A DNA stretch of 64,000 bases from Lithospermum erythrorhizon. Taxonomy: Eukaryota; Streptophyta; Magnoliopsida; Boraginales; Boraginaceae. Shown piece after piece: positions 11,940-25,236 of the stretch (the first letter of the stretch is position 1; each line of letters begins with the position of its first letter). The position numbers were made by a program, and so were the translations under genes. The stretch lies in NCBI GenBank assembly GCA_019722365.1, contig JADFUC010001380.1:682001-746000 (forward strand), written 5' to 3'. Under the pieces are notes generated by a model. It was given only the letters and a program-made list of their open reading frames with translations, was not told the origin of the DNA and made no database searches.

Positions 11940-13295
11940 TCCATACTAAAATTTTTGTATGATAATTATTCAATTATAAATTTAAAAATAATTTTTTTTC
12001 ATTCCAAAATATTACTATCAAAGAATATATATCAATGACATGGATATTTTGTATTACATTTAACTATATAATTCAACAATTGAAATTAAAAAGTCAAGAT
12101 ATTACATCTAAGACTTCTCAATCCCCAATAGATTGTCAATATTTAAATTGATGTCTGATATATTAAACGTTAAATTCAAATATTTTATTTTTGCTGTATA
12201 ATATCTCAGAAAAATTATCAAATTATAATATTTTCAATGTATTCTTTAATATTGACATTAAATTTTATTCAAACTCAAAATTATAGTTTATAAATTAGCT
12301 TGTGTTTTGTCTATTTTGAACACTTAAATCAAGTTATGACAATCATTTAAGATAGTATTTTTAGTAACATATTTGGATATTTTATTTCATAAATTTAATT
12401 TTTTTTTTATTATAATGTATATAATATGCTAATTTTTATACTTAAATAAAAATATCTTCATCTATAAACTATATATTTAATAATTAATTAGAAATAATTC
12501 AATATACGAAATAAATTAAAAAATCTTCACTATTTAATATCGACAAGAACTAAATAATAAAGATACGTCACAATAATACTTATATTAGCTTTTCACTCTA
12601 TATAAATATAATTAATCGATATTATACCTTAAAATACACGTATTTAATATACGATATTATATGATATTCCACCTCATCGGCGAACACTACGATAACCTGC
12701 ATCTTCACTTCCATTTGATCGGCGAAATGACTTATATTAAAAGCTCGTTATTTATGCCAAAATTTTAAAAATTCATCAATTATTGCAATATTAATCACTT
12801 ATACACTATCATGCTTGACTTTTTATTAAAAAAAATCTATCGTGACAAAGATATGTTTTTAAGAAAGAGTGACAGCTATCTTTATTCCTCGATTTTTAAT
12901 GATCATTTTAAATATTTCACATGGACATTTAATTTCGCCTATTCATTATTTTGCATTAAAATTAAGAGAATCCCATAATAAAATCTTGATGTTATTCATT
13001 ACGCAATATTGGTATAATCATCAATTAAAATACAAGTAAAATGAATACAAAATAAAATCAATGTTAGACTACGAATAATTTATATTACTAATCAATCGGT
13101 AAATGATATTTTCTAACAATAAATAAAATAACATAGCGCGCATTTTTTTATTAAACTTTATTTATTTTTAAATCTATTATTAGAAAAATTATAAGAAATC
13201 ATATAATTATGAATTAAAATAAATTATAATATAAATTAAAAGATAATTATGAAATTTTAAATACTTAATTACTTATTTGGTACTCATTTTATTAG
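11940..13295 (+). mobile_element. Helitron-like non-autonomous element, copy 1
   Basis: This 1.36-kb AT-rich stretch is similar along its length and in the same orientation to 42720-44241. Shared blocks include TATGATAATTA.TCAATTATAA, CCAAAATATTACTAT and TTAAATTCAAATATTTT..TTT. It begins TCCATACTAAAA and ends CATTTTATTAG followed by T. The sister copy ends CATTTTACTAG followed by T. A 5' TC and a 3' CTAG before a T are Helitron hallmarks; here CTAG has decayed to TTAG. No helicase or other protein is encoded. The base left of the 5' end is not A, so the 5' boundary may be a few bases off. The 3' end lies 171 bp from the catalase stop. Confidence 0.6.
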
Positions 13296-13465
13296 TCTAT
13301 AAAGGAATATTGTAAAATTTTAATACAGTACAATATTTTAGGAAATTTTGTCACAAACATTACAAGTTTATTATCGAAATAATACAAAGGAGAGGAGCCG
13401 ATAGGTGTATTACAAACCAGCCAAACACGACATGTTCATAATATCCATTTTCATGTTACTATCTT

Positions 13466-16400
13466 CACATTGTAGGTATTTACATTCCAAGCCACCTTGC
13501 ATGACCATGGATTGACTTCTGCCTATAAACAAAATAGAATTAGTAAGCATAATTACAAATTAATTAACTTAAGAATATTTGGAGTACTAATTTTCTGAGT
13601 TAAAAGTTGAAAAGCTATTTTGTCGATTTTGAATTAGGGTTCTTATGTTTAAAGTTTGGCGTACCTGAGAGCCATGTAATCCAAATGCTGGGTGGATTTC
13701 ATGGGTCATTGGATCTGACAAAGCTCAACCCATCTGTTAATGAACCTCTTGCCTGTAAGAAATTGAAACGTTCTCCTTGTAAAACAAGCACATAGGGACC
13801 AGGTTAATTATCAAGAAAATATGTAGCTGCTCATGAAATACCTTCTGGATCAAAAGACCTGTGATCATCTCCAGGCTGCTTGGGGTTATGTCTTCTCTCA
13901 ATCACAGTCAACAAAAACAAATCAACAAATGTCCCATAAATGATGGCACCTAACTTTATTTCTAATTCGAAATAATAGATCGCGATTTTCTAAGACTAAA
14001 CTTATAAGCAAACTAATCTTCTCACGCCTTCCAGTAATAATGTGGTTGGGAATTGGGTGCTGCGAACGGAATCATACCTTGAAGGGAAGTAATCAACCTA
14101 AATATCAAATACACACAAAAAACTGTTAATTCTATGCATATATCATACGTAAACATCTAAAACGAACCAAGGATCGAAAAATCTATTTTAAATGTACTCC
14201 TCATCCCTATGCATGGTATTCATAAAACCATCATAGTGTTGCCGTGATGAGCACATTTAGAGCATTAGCAGGAGTTGCAGATAGTTGGGGCTAAGACGAT
14301 GCTCTGTGTACCATAGGCAAAGGTACGGCACTGAGCATCTTATCATTGAGTAGTAAATCTAGAACAACAAAAGCAGGATTGAATGCAAGCATTTCATTCT
14401 CTGCAAAGAAATTGTCAATGTTCTTGTTCAACACCAACCTCCCCACAGGCTGCAGAGGAATGATGTTTTCAGGCCAGATTTTCGTCGTATCAAGAGGGTC
14501 GAAATCAAATCTGTCTTCATCAGCAGGGTCCATGATTTGAATGAAGAGTTTCCACTCAGGGTAATTTCCAGATGCAATTGATTCATGCAAGTCTTTAGTA
14601 GCATGACTATGATTGGTTCCTCCAATCTTGATTGCTTCATCTTCCATCAAAGACTTAACTCCACAAGTTGGCTTCCAGTGGAACTTGACATAGTTGGATT
14701 TTCCTTCCTTGTTGATGAGCATGAAAGTGTGGACTCCAAAGCCCTCCATGTGTCGGTAATCAGTTGGAATACCAACGTCGTCGTAGAACCAGGCGAAGGT
14801 GTTGAGGGACTCAGGGTGGTGGGAGAGGAAATCAAAGATCCTCCAGTTCTCCTGGATATGGGATTTTGGGTTCGGCTTGAAAGCGTGGATCACATCAGGG
14901 AACTTCATTGCATCCCTGATGAAAAAGATTGGGAAATTGTTTCCCACCAGATCAAAATTTCCCTGCAAAAATTCAATATATTTATTGAGAACTTGAATCC
15001 GACTAAATGTCTAAATGGTATGCTAATATTGAAAGACATAGATCCTAAAATGATTCTCAATTTGAAAATTATAAACATGACTCTTTGTTACAGTCTTAAG
15101 CATGTGTAACGTAGAGTGTCACACAAGGTGATACAGTCAGCCCAAACTTGATCATTGATATATACTACGTATTTTGGATGATGATATTGTAAGTAAAAAT
15201 TTGATTATTAGATTCTTGATTAATAAATATATAACCTCTCTGGTGTAGAACTTGACGGCGAATCCACGAGGGTCTCGGATGGTTTCAGGGCTTCCACGCT
15301 CATGGATAACAGTGGAGAAACGAACAATAACTGGAGTTTGCACTCCAGGAGCCCGGAGGAAATCAGCACAGGTGAGATTAGAGATATCATGAGTGACTTC
15401 AAAGAAGCCTTTGGCACTTGCACCCCTAGCATGAACAACTCGTTCAGGGATACGTTCCCTATCGAAGTTTGCAATTTTCTCAATCAGATGGTAATCCTCC
15501 AACAGGACGGGACCTGCCCAAAAAATTATATGTAACAATCAGCGACGAAACCCGGAATTTTTTACATGATCGGAATTCATATGTATGTATCAAAGAATAG
15601 GCCACCTCTGCTGCCAACGGTCATTGAGTTGTCGTTGTTCCATACTGGGAGTCCGGAGTTGGTTGTCCAGTAGGGTGTGTTGAAAGCACTTGATGGACGG
15701 AACTGCAACCAGATCACACATTAAAATCACCTAACTAATAACATTGGCATGAGGGAAAAAAAGGAGTGATAACTCGTCCTCAACTTCAAAAAATTCGAAT
15801 TATATTATACGGAGTACAATTTTCTTTTACACAAAATATAATAATTAGTGGTTCTCGATAATAAATTTTTTTTACCGAAATTGAGTTACATTTTAGGTTT
15901 CTCATGAATATTGATTTAAGATTTGTCACCGGTAATTAAGTTATAATTTGGGAAATTTAAGGGATGGCTATATCCCAATTGGTATGGAGTTCGCTAGCAC
16001 TTTTTCATTTTACTTGAATATATACTTGATGATATCCGTACGAGTATGGTGTTGAAGTGAGCCGAACAATCAAATAAATACTTGTCGGTGTTCAAACTTA
16101 TTGGCTAACACAATAACACTAAACGTTGTATTGTTTAAATTAAGTTATTATAGGGAGTAATATTTAAGGGTTGTATTAAATCATATTTGATTTTTTATTG
16201 ATTTTACTTTTGTAACTTACTGCATGTTTTTAAGTTACCATAAGTTAGTTGGTAAATTAAAAGTCACTGAAATAAAATTTATATTATGAGTTACGAAGAA
16301 ATCACTATTAGTAAACAAGAAAATGATTTTAAGGATATTATTGTTAGACATTAGACTTAAAAGAACCTAATCTCACTCCTTCGGCTTAGCATAGTTGATA

Positions 16401-16470
16401 TTTAATAAGAATTCTAGTAATGAAACTCCATTAAAAAAATATTACCCATTTCACCTGGATATATATATAT

Positions 16471-16510
<40 letters not shown>

Positions 16511-16794
16511 ATTTCCAATTATAAGTTATAACATAGTGACAGAAAACATGTAATTTAATGAGGACTAAGCATCAAGAGGTGATCACTAGTTCACTACTTG
16601 GTCACCATCAATAATAACTTCAATATGGAAGTGTCACTGTGTCACCTTCTGGGGATATAATATTGCTTGGATCAAAGAGAAACAACCCCTTTGAATAAAG
16701 AAAATAAAGATTGAAACCCAAACTAAAAAGAATTGGAATTCTTATTATTAAATTAAACTCAAGGCATTAAAATTATTACCTTGTAAGGATCCAT
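13466..16794 (-). pseudogene. Catalase, 5' two thirds intact, 3' part frameshifted
   Basis: Plant catalases break down hydrogen peroxide in peroxisomes, with about 492 residues, a heme and a C-terminal targeting tail. Exons seen: 16794-16780 (MDPYK), 15702-15606 ([17 protein letters not shown]..), 15513-15236 ([27 protein letters not shown] with the distal catalytic His; [14 protein letters not shown]) and from 14962 ([20 protein letters not shown], with the catalytic Asn; [10 protein letters not shown]). All junctions are GT-AG and in frame for about 340 codons. From about 14335 the reading frame fails repeatedly through small losses, mostly single bases. The heme-ligand Tyr segment (normally ..YGDTQRHRL..), DYFPSRYD, the KQPG..RSFDPE block, a diverged last ARM of the enzyme and a PTM-like tail ending near 13466 all remain recognisable in different frames. 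The predicted product stops near residue 353. Intron 1 is 1.08 kb. Family certain; whether truly a pseudogene or a faulty consensus is open. Confidence 0.85.
16459..16507. repeat. (TA)n microsatellite in catalase intron 1
   Basis: An almost pure TA run with a single AGA interruption. It lies in the long first intron of the catalase. Confidence 0.9.
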
Positions 16795-16873
16795 GGTGAT
16801 GAAGAAAGAGAGATGAGCTAAAAATGAGATTTTTTAGGAGATATAGATGAAGAAATGAGAGTGTGCATGGTTG

Positions 16874-16883
16874 AATAAATAGG
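16874..16883 (-). promoter_or_regulatory. Possible TATA box of the catalase
   Basis: On the minus strand the sequence CCCCTATTTATTCAA lies about 80 bp upstream of the ATG at 16794. It is a TATA variant at a plausible distance and no better candidate is nearby. Weak call. Confidence 0.3.
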
Positions 16884-19152
16884 GGAAACAGGGTCGTGTG
16901 GTGATCACTAGAGGTTGCAATTATTTAAGAAAGTGGGGCATTACACCTACTGTTGGAAAGCTATATCACTATGCATGTCGATATCTGACTCAAGAAAATA
17001 AAGTTGGTTCCACAAGAGAAGGACCCATACACTGGCTGCTGCTTCTATTTTGATTTTATTTTCTGCATTATTGGGCACATGGTTGAACTTTGATACTCCA
17101 TGAAATTTTGAGTAAGCAAGTAGTAAGAAAATGAAATGCAACAAAAGTAACTTCTCTAAATTCCAAAACTGTACAATGTATTTAAGTTTTTTTTAATATA
17201 TATACAATGTGTTTAAGTACCTTCAAGGTTTTATAATTAATCAGTAATAGGTTATCTTACCCCCTTATTAGCAATTACATAATAATTTAATATCTTTATA
17301 TAAAAATATGCTAACACATTTTGGAAATAATAAAAGTTCATATTAATCAGGTTTTGACTTCTACAAAAAATTATTATTAAAGTAACACGTCCACATCGAT
17401 ACGTTGCATTTCAAGCTTAATATATACGCCTGACTACTTCCTCTATCACACGGCTTTGTAGTTAATCGCATGCATCTAATATTATGTAACACTCTCACGA
17501 TGTTAAATTTAGCGAAGATAACGCCGGCGAGTCAAGATACGCGGCGAGAAATACAAACGACACGCCCTCATATATAGCGCCTCGCCATCGCTCTATCATT
17601 AATCGATTTTGGGACAACCTCAAATTGTGATCAATTCTATTTTCCATTTTTGCATTATGAACATTTCCATATTTTAACTGAAATGTCATGATTTTAACTA
17701 TAAAAAAAATGCCATCATTGAGTCTTAAGAAAAATTTCAAAAATACCTACTAATCAACTATTTTATTCTGGATATTATGAACACTTAAAACCATCACATT
17801 TACTCAAAAATGAAGGTATTAGCAATTCTAAATCTAAATATTTTTCTACATTTATATAATATTAATTTATTCTCTCTATTTATATAAAACTTTTGATTCT
17901 ACTACTCTATATGGCATAAATATCCACCAAAGAGTAAAACTTAACGTATAAAAACTCTCAAACACTGTAAAAGAAAAAAAATCTCTACTGAAAATTACTC
18001 CTACTGGTAGATTAGTTGTGGTGTGTAGAAAAAGAGGACCATGTTTGGATAGAGATGGAAAATCCAAGAAAATTTGATTGAGAAGCTTTGGCCCCCACCT
18101 CTGCACTAATTCGTTCCGAGATTGGAAAATGTTGTCCCAACCTACTCTGGTTTTTTGTGAGATGCTGTATTGTTGAAACTTCAAACCTTATTTCTTTTGG
18201 ATCATTCATAATTGAGATAGATAAGGATAGGATATGGGGACATAGACAACTACTATATGGCTCCACAGCCTCAGATTTTTTCTTCGTTTATCATGACTTA
18301 TGATCAGTTTTGCAGATATGATCATCAAGAATCTTTCATAATAATAATTTGTTTTAATTGATTGTACAATATATTGAGTCCATAATAAGTAATATATGAT
18401 GCATAATTTTATTAAGAAAGTCCATAGTCTAAAACATATAATGTCAATACGCTTAATACCTCTTGCTGTTTTCTAAGCCGGTATATAAGCGAGTGACGGA
18501 TAAGTAGTTCCTCAAGATACTCCAGACATCTATGGTTTTCAACTTTGGCATGGGTGGCTTGTTTTGTTTCTATATATAGTAAAATCAATGAGTGATGGAT
18601 GCCTTTTGCATTGTGAATTTGGTTTGGGATTGAATGAGTGGTGAATAGAAGATAACTAGATAAGAGTATTCGGGAGAAATGAGAGGTTGTCCATAAAGAT
18701 GGTGATTACGTTATCGATATTAGTCTCGATCTGGATTTTACTGTAGAGAGGAAAAGATGAGTCGCCAGGAATGACTCATGATGGTCAATAAGTTACTGAT
18801 GACTCAAAAAATGGGGTGGTCCAAAATCAAAATTATCTCATTTTGAGCTTCATACGATAGTGCACAGTTAGTTCATCGGTACATCCCAACCGGACATTGT
18901 GACTCGCTACGAAATAGCTTTCTTACATCGGCCACGTGTCAACTCCCCTGCAGCTTCCTCAGATGAGCGTGGGGCCGTCTTGTGCCAAAGGAGTTGCTAC
19001 CTATGTTTCAGCACTTCTCAAGAGATCTCCTCCTCATTGGCCGAGTGACTAGAAATGCCTAAAATAAATATATCATTTTTTTTTTTTTTGATAGCACAAA
19101 TTGATATTTCATAAACGTTCTCCTCAACCCGATATTATTAATTTATATAAAT

Positions 19153-19260
19153 TTATATAATGTTACAAAATATAACCTACATGCTAAGAATATACAAGTC
19201 CATATAAATATTATATAATGTTACAAAATATGCTTACGTGGCTAAGAATATACAAGTCCA
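19153..19260 (+). repeat. 58-bp tandem duplication
   Basis: Two copies of TATATAATGTTACAAAATAT, about 8 variable bases and then GCTAAGAATATACAAGTCCA. The TGTTA blocks lie at 19161 and 19219. The copies differ by a few bases only, so the duplication is fairly recent. Confidence 0.85.
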
Positions 19261-19934
19261 AAAATATATCGCTTATCAAATAATCGAACTATCGTTGCTC
19301 CGGGACATGATCTAACTTGGTTACTCCCAAATCCACCGAACTTAAGTCACCAATGATCGAGATTTGTACCTCCCGACCCCATATCCTAATCAAGCTACAA
19401 ATACTCCCTAATAATACTTGATATTAATAATAGTTACTTTATCAAATTTGGTATTTCTCAATTCTACTTCTAATAATTCATTTTAATAGATATTTTCAAT
19501 TTTCAAGATGGAATTGTGACAATTGATTAATTAGAAAAATTTAATAATAAAAAATTATTAATGGTCAAAGACTCACAGTTTTGTCTCAAAAAAATTAATA
19601 GACAACTCAATTTTTTCGAATCCATTACTCGGCCCACTTATCTCTGCTCAGTGTCTTTTAAAGCGCCCATCTGTGCCACGGACGCCTTCCGTTCAAGAAG
19701 TTTGACCGCCGTGTGACCAAACACTAATCTCAGAGCTGCTCGTTCCTAGTCCACTAAAAATTTTATAGTATTAGTTCTGCTCGGTAATTCTCGTGCATTC
19801 ATAAAACGTTAATCGCTAAACCGCACTAATGCTAATACCTTAAAATATTTATCGACATTAACGCTGGCTTACGCATAAATTGCACTCACGTTAATTCCTA
19901 CATGAAACATTATACTATTGCTATAATATTGCAT

Positions 19935-20035
19935 TAAATATATTATTGACAAGTATAATATCGCTTATATCATTTATTAATGAAATATAATATTGAATAT
20001 ATTATTAACAAGTATAAAATGCATTAATATATTAC
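19935..20035 (+). repeat. Degenerate AT-rich tandem duplication
   Basis: The block ATATATTATTGACAAGTATAA recurs about 55 bp later as ATATATTATTAACAAGTATAA with similar flanks. Small local duplication in AT-rich DNA. Confidence 0.6.
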
Positions 20036-20929
20036 TCTATGTATAATAAAGCATATTTGTAATTAAAAAATATTTCCCCAAGAATTATCGAATTATTCTA
20101 TTTAAACTACGCAGTTATTTAGTATTGAATATTATACGGATACAAAACAGTAACATGCATTAATTTATCATTCTTTATACAATAAAAGTAATTTATTGTA
20201 AATAATATATTATCAAAAGATAAATATTATACAATACTAAACTCACAAGCTTAGGAACAAACTCAACGCTTTAACAACTTCAAAGGCCTGGAACAAATTC
20301 AAAGTTAACAACAATTTATAAGTTGAGTAATATATTATATATAACACAAATAACTTTATAGTTTCCAAAAATAATATATTAATGTATCCTTATGCTTCTA
20401 TCCGTATAACGGAAAATTAAATAACTTTTATGATTTAAGTAAAATTAAACATGTTACTAGTTTATGAACATATTATAAATCAATAAGCAAATTACAATTA
20501 TTTCTCAAATAAGGTCTAATTACTTCAACACTTAATTATTTAAAGATTAAAGATATTAATATATTTGTACTTTTATCAATATATTGAATAGAACTTTACC
20601 ATTAAACAAATTTCATAATATAATTAATAGAATTGTAATATAACTAATTACTTAATATAGCAAACGAATATTGTTATTTTAACAATATGTTATTTGATAC
20701 AAAATTTTATTTTACAATATATAAATTATAATATTTTGATAAGTATTAAATCATTTAACTACTTGAATAATAATAATATAAAAGTTAACAAACATCTAAC
20801 ATGTCATAATGGTTGTTGGCATATACTTCTATCACAAGCTGACATACACGATTCAAGCCTACCATAACCATATTTAAATTTTGGCTGGAGCAACTCCATC
20901 TACAAGACTTCACAGCGTTACCCCACCAA

Positions 20930-23300
20930 TTTCAAAAGGTAACTGGCCACCCTCCATCTGGTCCTTTATAATTTAATCTGGGTTTCATCGAGATTTAAGT
21001 ACGGAAAGTGATAAATTAATCAAACCGAACGACCTGCCTATTCTTAAATATCTCATCATCCTTATCCTCTTTCATCATCAACTCATCCTCATCCCCTTTT
21101 CTGTTTTGGCCGAGATTTTCCTTCCCTCGGGAATTTTCTTCCATTTCTCTCTCTTCGATTGTCAAACTCAAAGATTGCTTTGGCCAATAACTTCTCATCA
21201 TCTTTGGAATTAAGCGAAGAAGCTCAAATCTTTTGGATATTTCTTGAGTTTTCATAGTTGACTTTAGTTGACTTTTGCTAAACCGAATTTAATTGTATTT
21301 CTAAGTCTACATGGGTAGTATGATTTAATATAAGTAGTTAATTCATGAGTTAAGATGTTGTTCGAGGTTTACATGCATGGTTGACTTTTTTCCTAGCTTA
21401 ATTGACTTTTATCTTGACTTTTATAAGACTTTTAAACGCGAGGGATTAATTGGGGACCTTAATGAAGTTAAGGTAGCGTTAATTGCGGATTTATAATCAA
21501 TTGTATGGGTTGCGCTGGTAAAGCGCGATTCGTGAAGTCGAGTCAGAATTTGTGATTTCTAAGATGCGCTGTTATTTGGCTGACTCGCGGTTAAATAAAG
21601 ATGACTTATGTTGATTTGAAATGTTAAAGGATAAGTGGAAATTTGCAGGTAATATCGTCACATTCCGACAGTGGTTGTTATTTCGTTGTCTTATTCGTCG
21701 CTTTTAATCGCTGAAGAATCGCTCCACTTGGGAAATGGCAGAATGATTCTGTAACGCAAGATAAGAAAAGAGAAGCCATCGTACTTTCCTGCAAGTTTTT
21801 GTTAGGCGCCGACGTGGTGCCGGCAGCTACCTTTGATTTTGATTTCAAGGAGGTATTTCACAGAATAGAAACAGCATTTCTATCTCACGGGCGCTTACCT
21901 ACGTACTTACTTTAAATCAGGTGAAATACGCTATCAGAGTATGATTACGGATAATAAGATACGCTATCGCTGTACGATTACGCTATGGATTCATTCCAGC
22001 GAGCCACGCATATGATTTTCATGCGGATTGTATCGTGGCGCCAAGATTATTGAGGCAGCACAATAACTCTCAACTTACGCTTCTTGTGTTCCGTGGCCTC
22101 ACGGCATTTCTGTTCCGTGCCTCACAAGACTTCAGATTGCGGCCTTGTCGGCGGTTCTCGATTGATTTATGATCATGACGCTTTAGCCGCTACATATTTG
22201 CTTGGGGAATGTAGAAGAAGTTATCTGGGAGGCTTATTTGAAATATGCATTTACTTCGGCGTGATCGAAAGTATTAGGATACGAATTCTATAAATGATTG
22301 ACAGTAAGCAGCGATACTTCCTTCCTCGCGATACGCGACGCTTATCAGTCTTATACTACTGTGATAAGTGTGGTTTGGCCTTATATCTGCATAAGATGTA
22401 TGATTATCTATGATCACTTTGATTTATCAGTTATATTGGCCTTTATACTACTGTGATAAAAACATATTGACCTTATACTTCAGATAAGAATGGGTATGAT
22501 TATCTGTGATCACTTACTGTGTGCATTTGTTGTGTCAGTCTTATACTATCAGATAAGAAATGCGACAATGACGGCCCATTCTCGCAAAGAGACTCGATCG
22601 AAAGATACGCATTGTGAGGTCGGGTATACTATGAGATACGAGATGATTGTCACGATTTATGTTTGCCGCCAGCCTCTCCATGATTTTATTCTGTGATTGC
22701 CAGGCCTTATCGAGACTTGTGGTTATATCCCGAAGTACGTTACGCCTGACCTTCTTTAATTTTACGACATTTAATTTATTGTGTAGTATATACATATTTA
22801 TTCATATTCGACTACTATATCTATTGATTGTCTCGTCAGATGGGCTTAAGTTTTACCCTTGTGTTAAGTTTCACTAAGCTTTCTCATGGCTTTCTACGCC
22901 TTATTCGCTGGGGCGGCATTTCATTTGGCGCTGCGCTGACAGACGTGGCTAGCCGAAATGTGAGGCCGTTTCGGTAGCTTTGTTCCGAGTGGCTAAAGCG
23001 AGCATCAGCGGCCGAAGATCCTCATGGGGCCTCGCTTTTGTTGCGCTACAACCGCTTCGATTGTTGTATTTTATTTTCGACTCTTAAATTGCTTTCTGCA
23101 ATTATTTTCAGATTCGGTGATACATATTACTCTTAGTTGTAGCCTCACGATATCGGCTTTTTGAGATATGTCAGATATATTGAAATATTTAAGAGATATC
23201 ACCCCATTGATCAGAATTTTAAAACTGCTTTTTTGAGAATTTTAATTGAAAATCAAATTTTCGATAAAACGAAAGAGCTTCTTTTAAACCGAGTCGGCCC
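20930..23300 (+). repeat. CG-richer non-coding repeat block (LTR-like?)
   Basis: The base composition changes here to a CG-richer sequence without long open frames. It starts with a TATA-like TTTATAATTT near 20970 followed by a pyrimidine-rich stretch containing TTTTGGCCGAGATTTTCC near 21100. The long direct repeats at 27.1-32.3 kb show a similar TATA then a C-rich run with GGGCCGATC. That makes an LTR-type promoter/leader plausible, but I could not align the block to them with confidence and no gag or pol is visible. Confidence 0.35.
22340..22565 (+). repeat. Degenerate short tandem array
   Basis: CTTATACTACTGTGATAA-type units recur near 22350, 22442, 22470 and 22537. Between them GTATGATTATCT.TGATCACTT occurs twice (about 22398 and 22491). 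Spacing is irregular, about 30-95 bp. The units contain GTGATAA/TTATC half-sites that could pair with each other. Confidence 0.6.
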
Positions 23301-25191
23301 ATCTGCATGCCGACCCTGCTCGTAATCATAACGACCTCACCTCGTGACTACCGACCCGTGGTCATTACAAAGACTAAGGAGGAAGCAAAGCCCACATTTC
23401 TCTATTCCACCACTATTTCTAAAAACCCGTAGAACCATGTCCTAATAGTTCGAGGGTGTTCCGACATCGCGATGACAAGATTCCATGTAGCTTGCCCAGT
23501 TCAAGAAGAAAATACATTCTTCATGAAATTTGAGGATACTTTACCAAACACGCTAATCACAAGGTCTTTAGATATTCAACGTATTTAATATCCATACGAA
23601 TAGATCGCTCGACTACTAAGATTAAGTGCTTCAGAATACATCTCAAGATGTCCAATAAGCCTCTAAAGCTCTAACATGGCTATCCGCACTACTAAGCTTC
23701 TTAGGCCAAGAATATATCATCTTTGTCCAATATTCCTCTAAAGTCGGATGCGATTATCTGCACCACAAGTCTCAAAGTTCTCGGTCGAAACACATCAATG
23801 TGTCCAATAGCCAAGAGGCCATGTAGACGTAAACCTACCAAATTAGCAAATCGCTAACCTTCAAGATCAAGCTGGCCTCCTCGAGCAAGATTTATCAACA
23901 AGATTAACACGCACAACCCTACACCAACAAGTAACCCTAGAAGTTAAAGCCGCCAAAGCCTCCGAGGTGGTTCCTCGCAATCTCGTGATACAAAGGTTCC
24001 TAGATTGCAATTCCGGACCGGATACAAGGGAACACCGCTAAAACCCTTGGATCTGGGGACTAATGTCAAGTTGGAAGTCATGATGCTTGAGCCAAATGCA
24101 CAAGACATGAAGGGTAAGATAAAGTCAAAAGCAAAGATCGCGATAGCCTCCAAGTGAAGACCAAATTATACCCAAGCGCATTTAATTAATGCCAATGTAT
24201 AACACTCTCAAGTGATAGGTATTCCTCATTTATCTATCCATACAATTCATGACTATGAATATCGAGGATCGAAATGAAGGTCACTATACCAACAAAAAAA
24301 AAGATACCTGTGTCCACTACACATCCGACTACCGTGCTCGGTGACCGGGCATCGCCAGAACGTGTAACGATATCCTCACACACGATGTCTTCACTTTGTC
24401 GGAAATCAATAACCCAACATACTCAAGAGAATATATACAAAGATACCTAAAACGATAATATCTTTAAATGTATGTTGATCACAACTCCATGGTAAGAGCA
24501 TAAAGGCCCAATACCGCGGTAAAGAGCATAAACACCTAACAAACTCGGACAAGAGTCCAACCATTCATCAAAGTCAACCATTTGATTTGATCCTCAAGGA
24601 ACGATCCGGTACGTAGGCGCCTGAACGCCCGTGCTCACCAACTCATCAAAACTATTTGTCTCTCAAACCATCACTGAAAGGATCAACAGGGATGAAAGTC
24701 AAGAGACAGGAAGTAAAGAATCCAACACTAAAGGCATAAAGCAAAAGCAAAAGCAAATCAAATCAAAGCACAAAAGTTAAGTACGAGATACACACTATTC
24801 TTAAGGAAGAAACGAGACCCACTATGATCACGTTATCCAAAAGCGGGCGCCGACCTCATTCAACAAGCAAGCATCAACATCAAAGTAGAAAGAAGGAAAG
24901 AGGAGATGATCACCATCTTCAACTCATGCATTACTCACACTATCAAAGCAAAAGTGTTAAAAGGCATAGAAATAAGACAATCCCAAGGTAGCTTAAGAAT
25001 GTACATGTATTTAATTTCATTGTCAACGCCCTCGCACTAATGGATGTACCGGTGACAAGGACTAAACACAAATAGAATGATTCCATGAGCACGTGGTCGA
25101 TAGAAAGCGAAAGAGACGCCCTCCGGCCCGACTAAATACCATCAATACTCAAGTCATCTCTATCAATGTACGCTAAGCTCCAAGATATATA

Positions 25192-25236
<45 letters not shown>

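Larger units (their letters stand above)
16890..20900. other. Intergenic DNA, no gene recognised
   Basis: The first few hundred bases are the catalase upstream region. A GC-richer stretch at 18010-18270 has open frames on both strands but nothing I recognise. At 18830-19060 there is further GC-richer sequence, including a G-box core (GCCACGTGTC near 18941). From 19100 to 20900 the DNA is AT-rich with short tandem duplications. No conserved protein was found. Confidence 0.5.

Noticed and set aside
14585..15109. 174-codon plus-strand open frame
   Set aside because: Antisense to catalase exon 4; no protein family features. The minus-strand reading is clearly catalase.
20440..20470. TGTTACTAGTTT as a third Helitron 3' end
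   Set aside because: Only the CTAGT word is present; no similarity to the two Helitron-like copies upstream of it and no hairpin.
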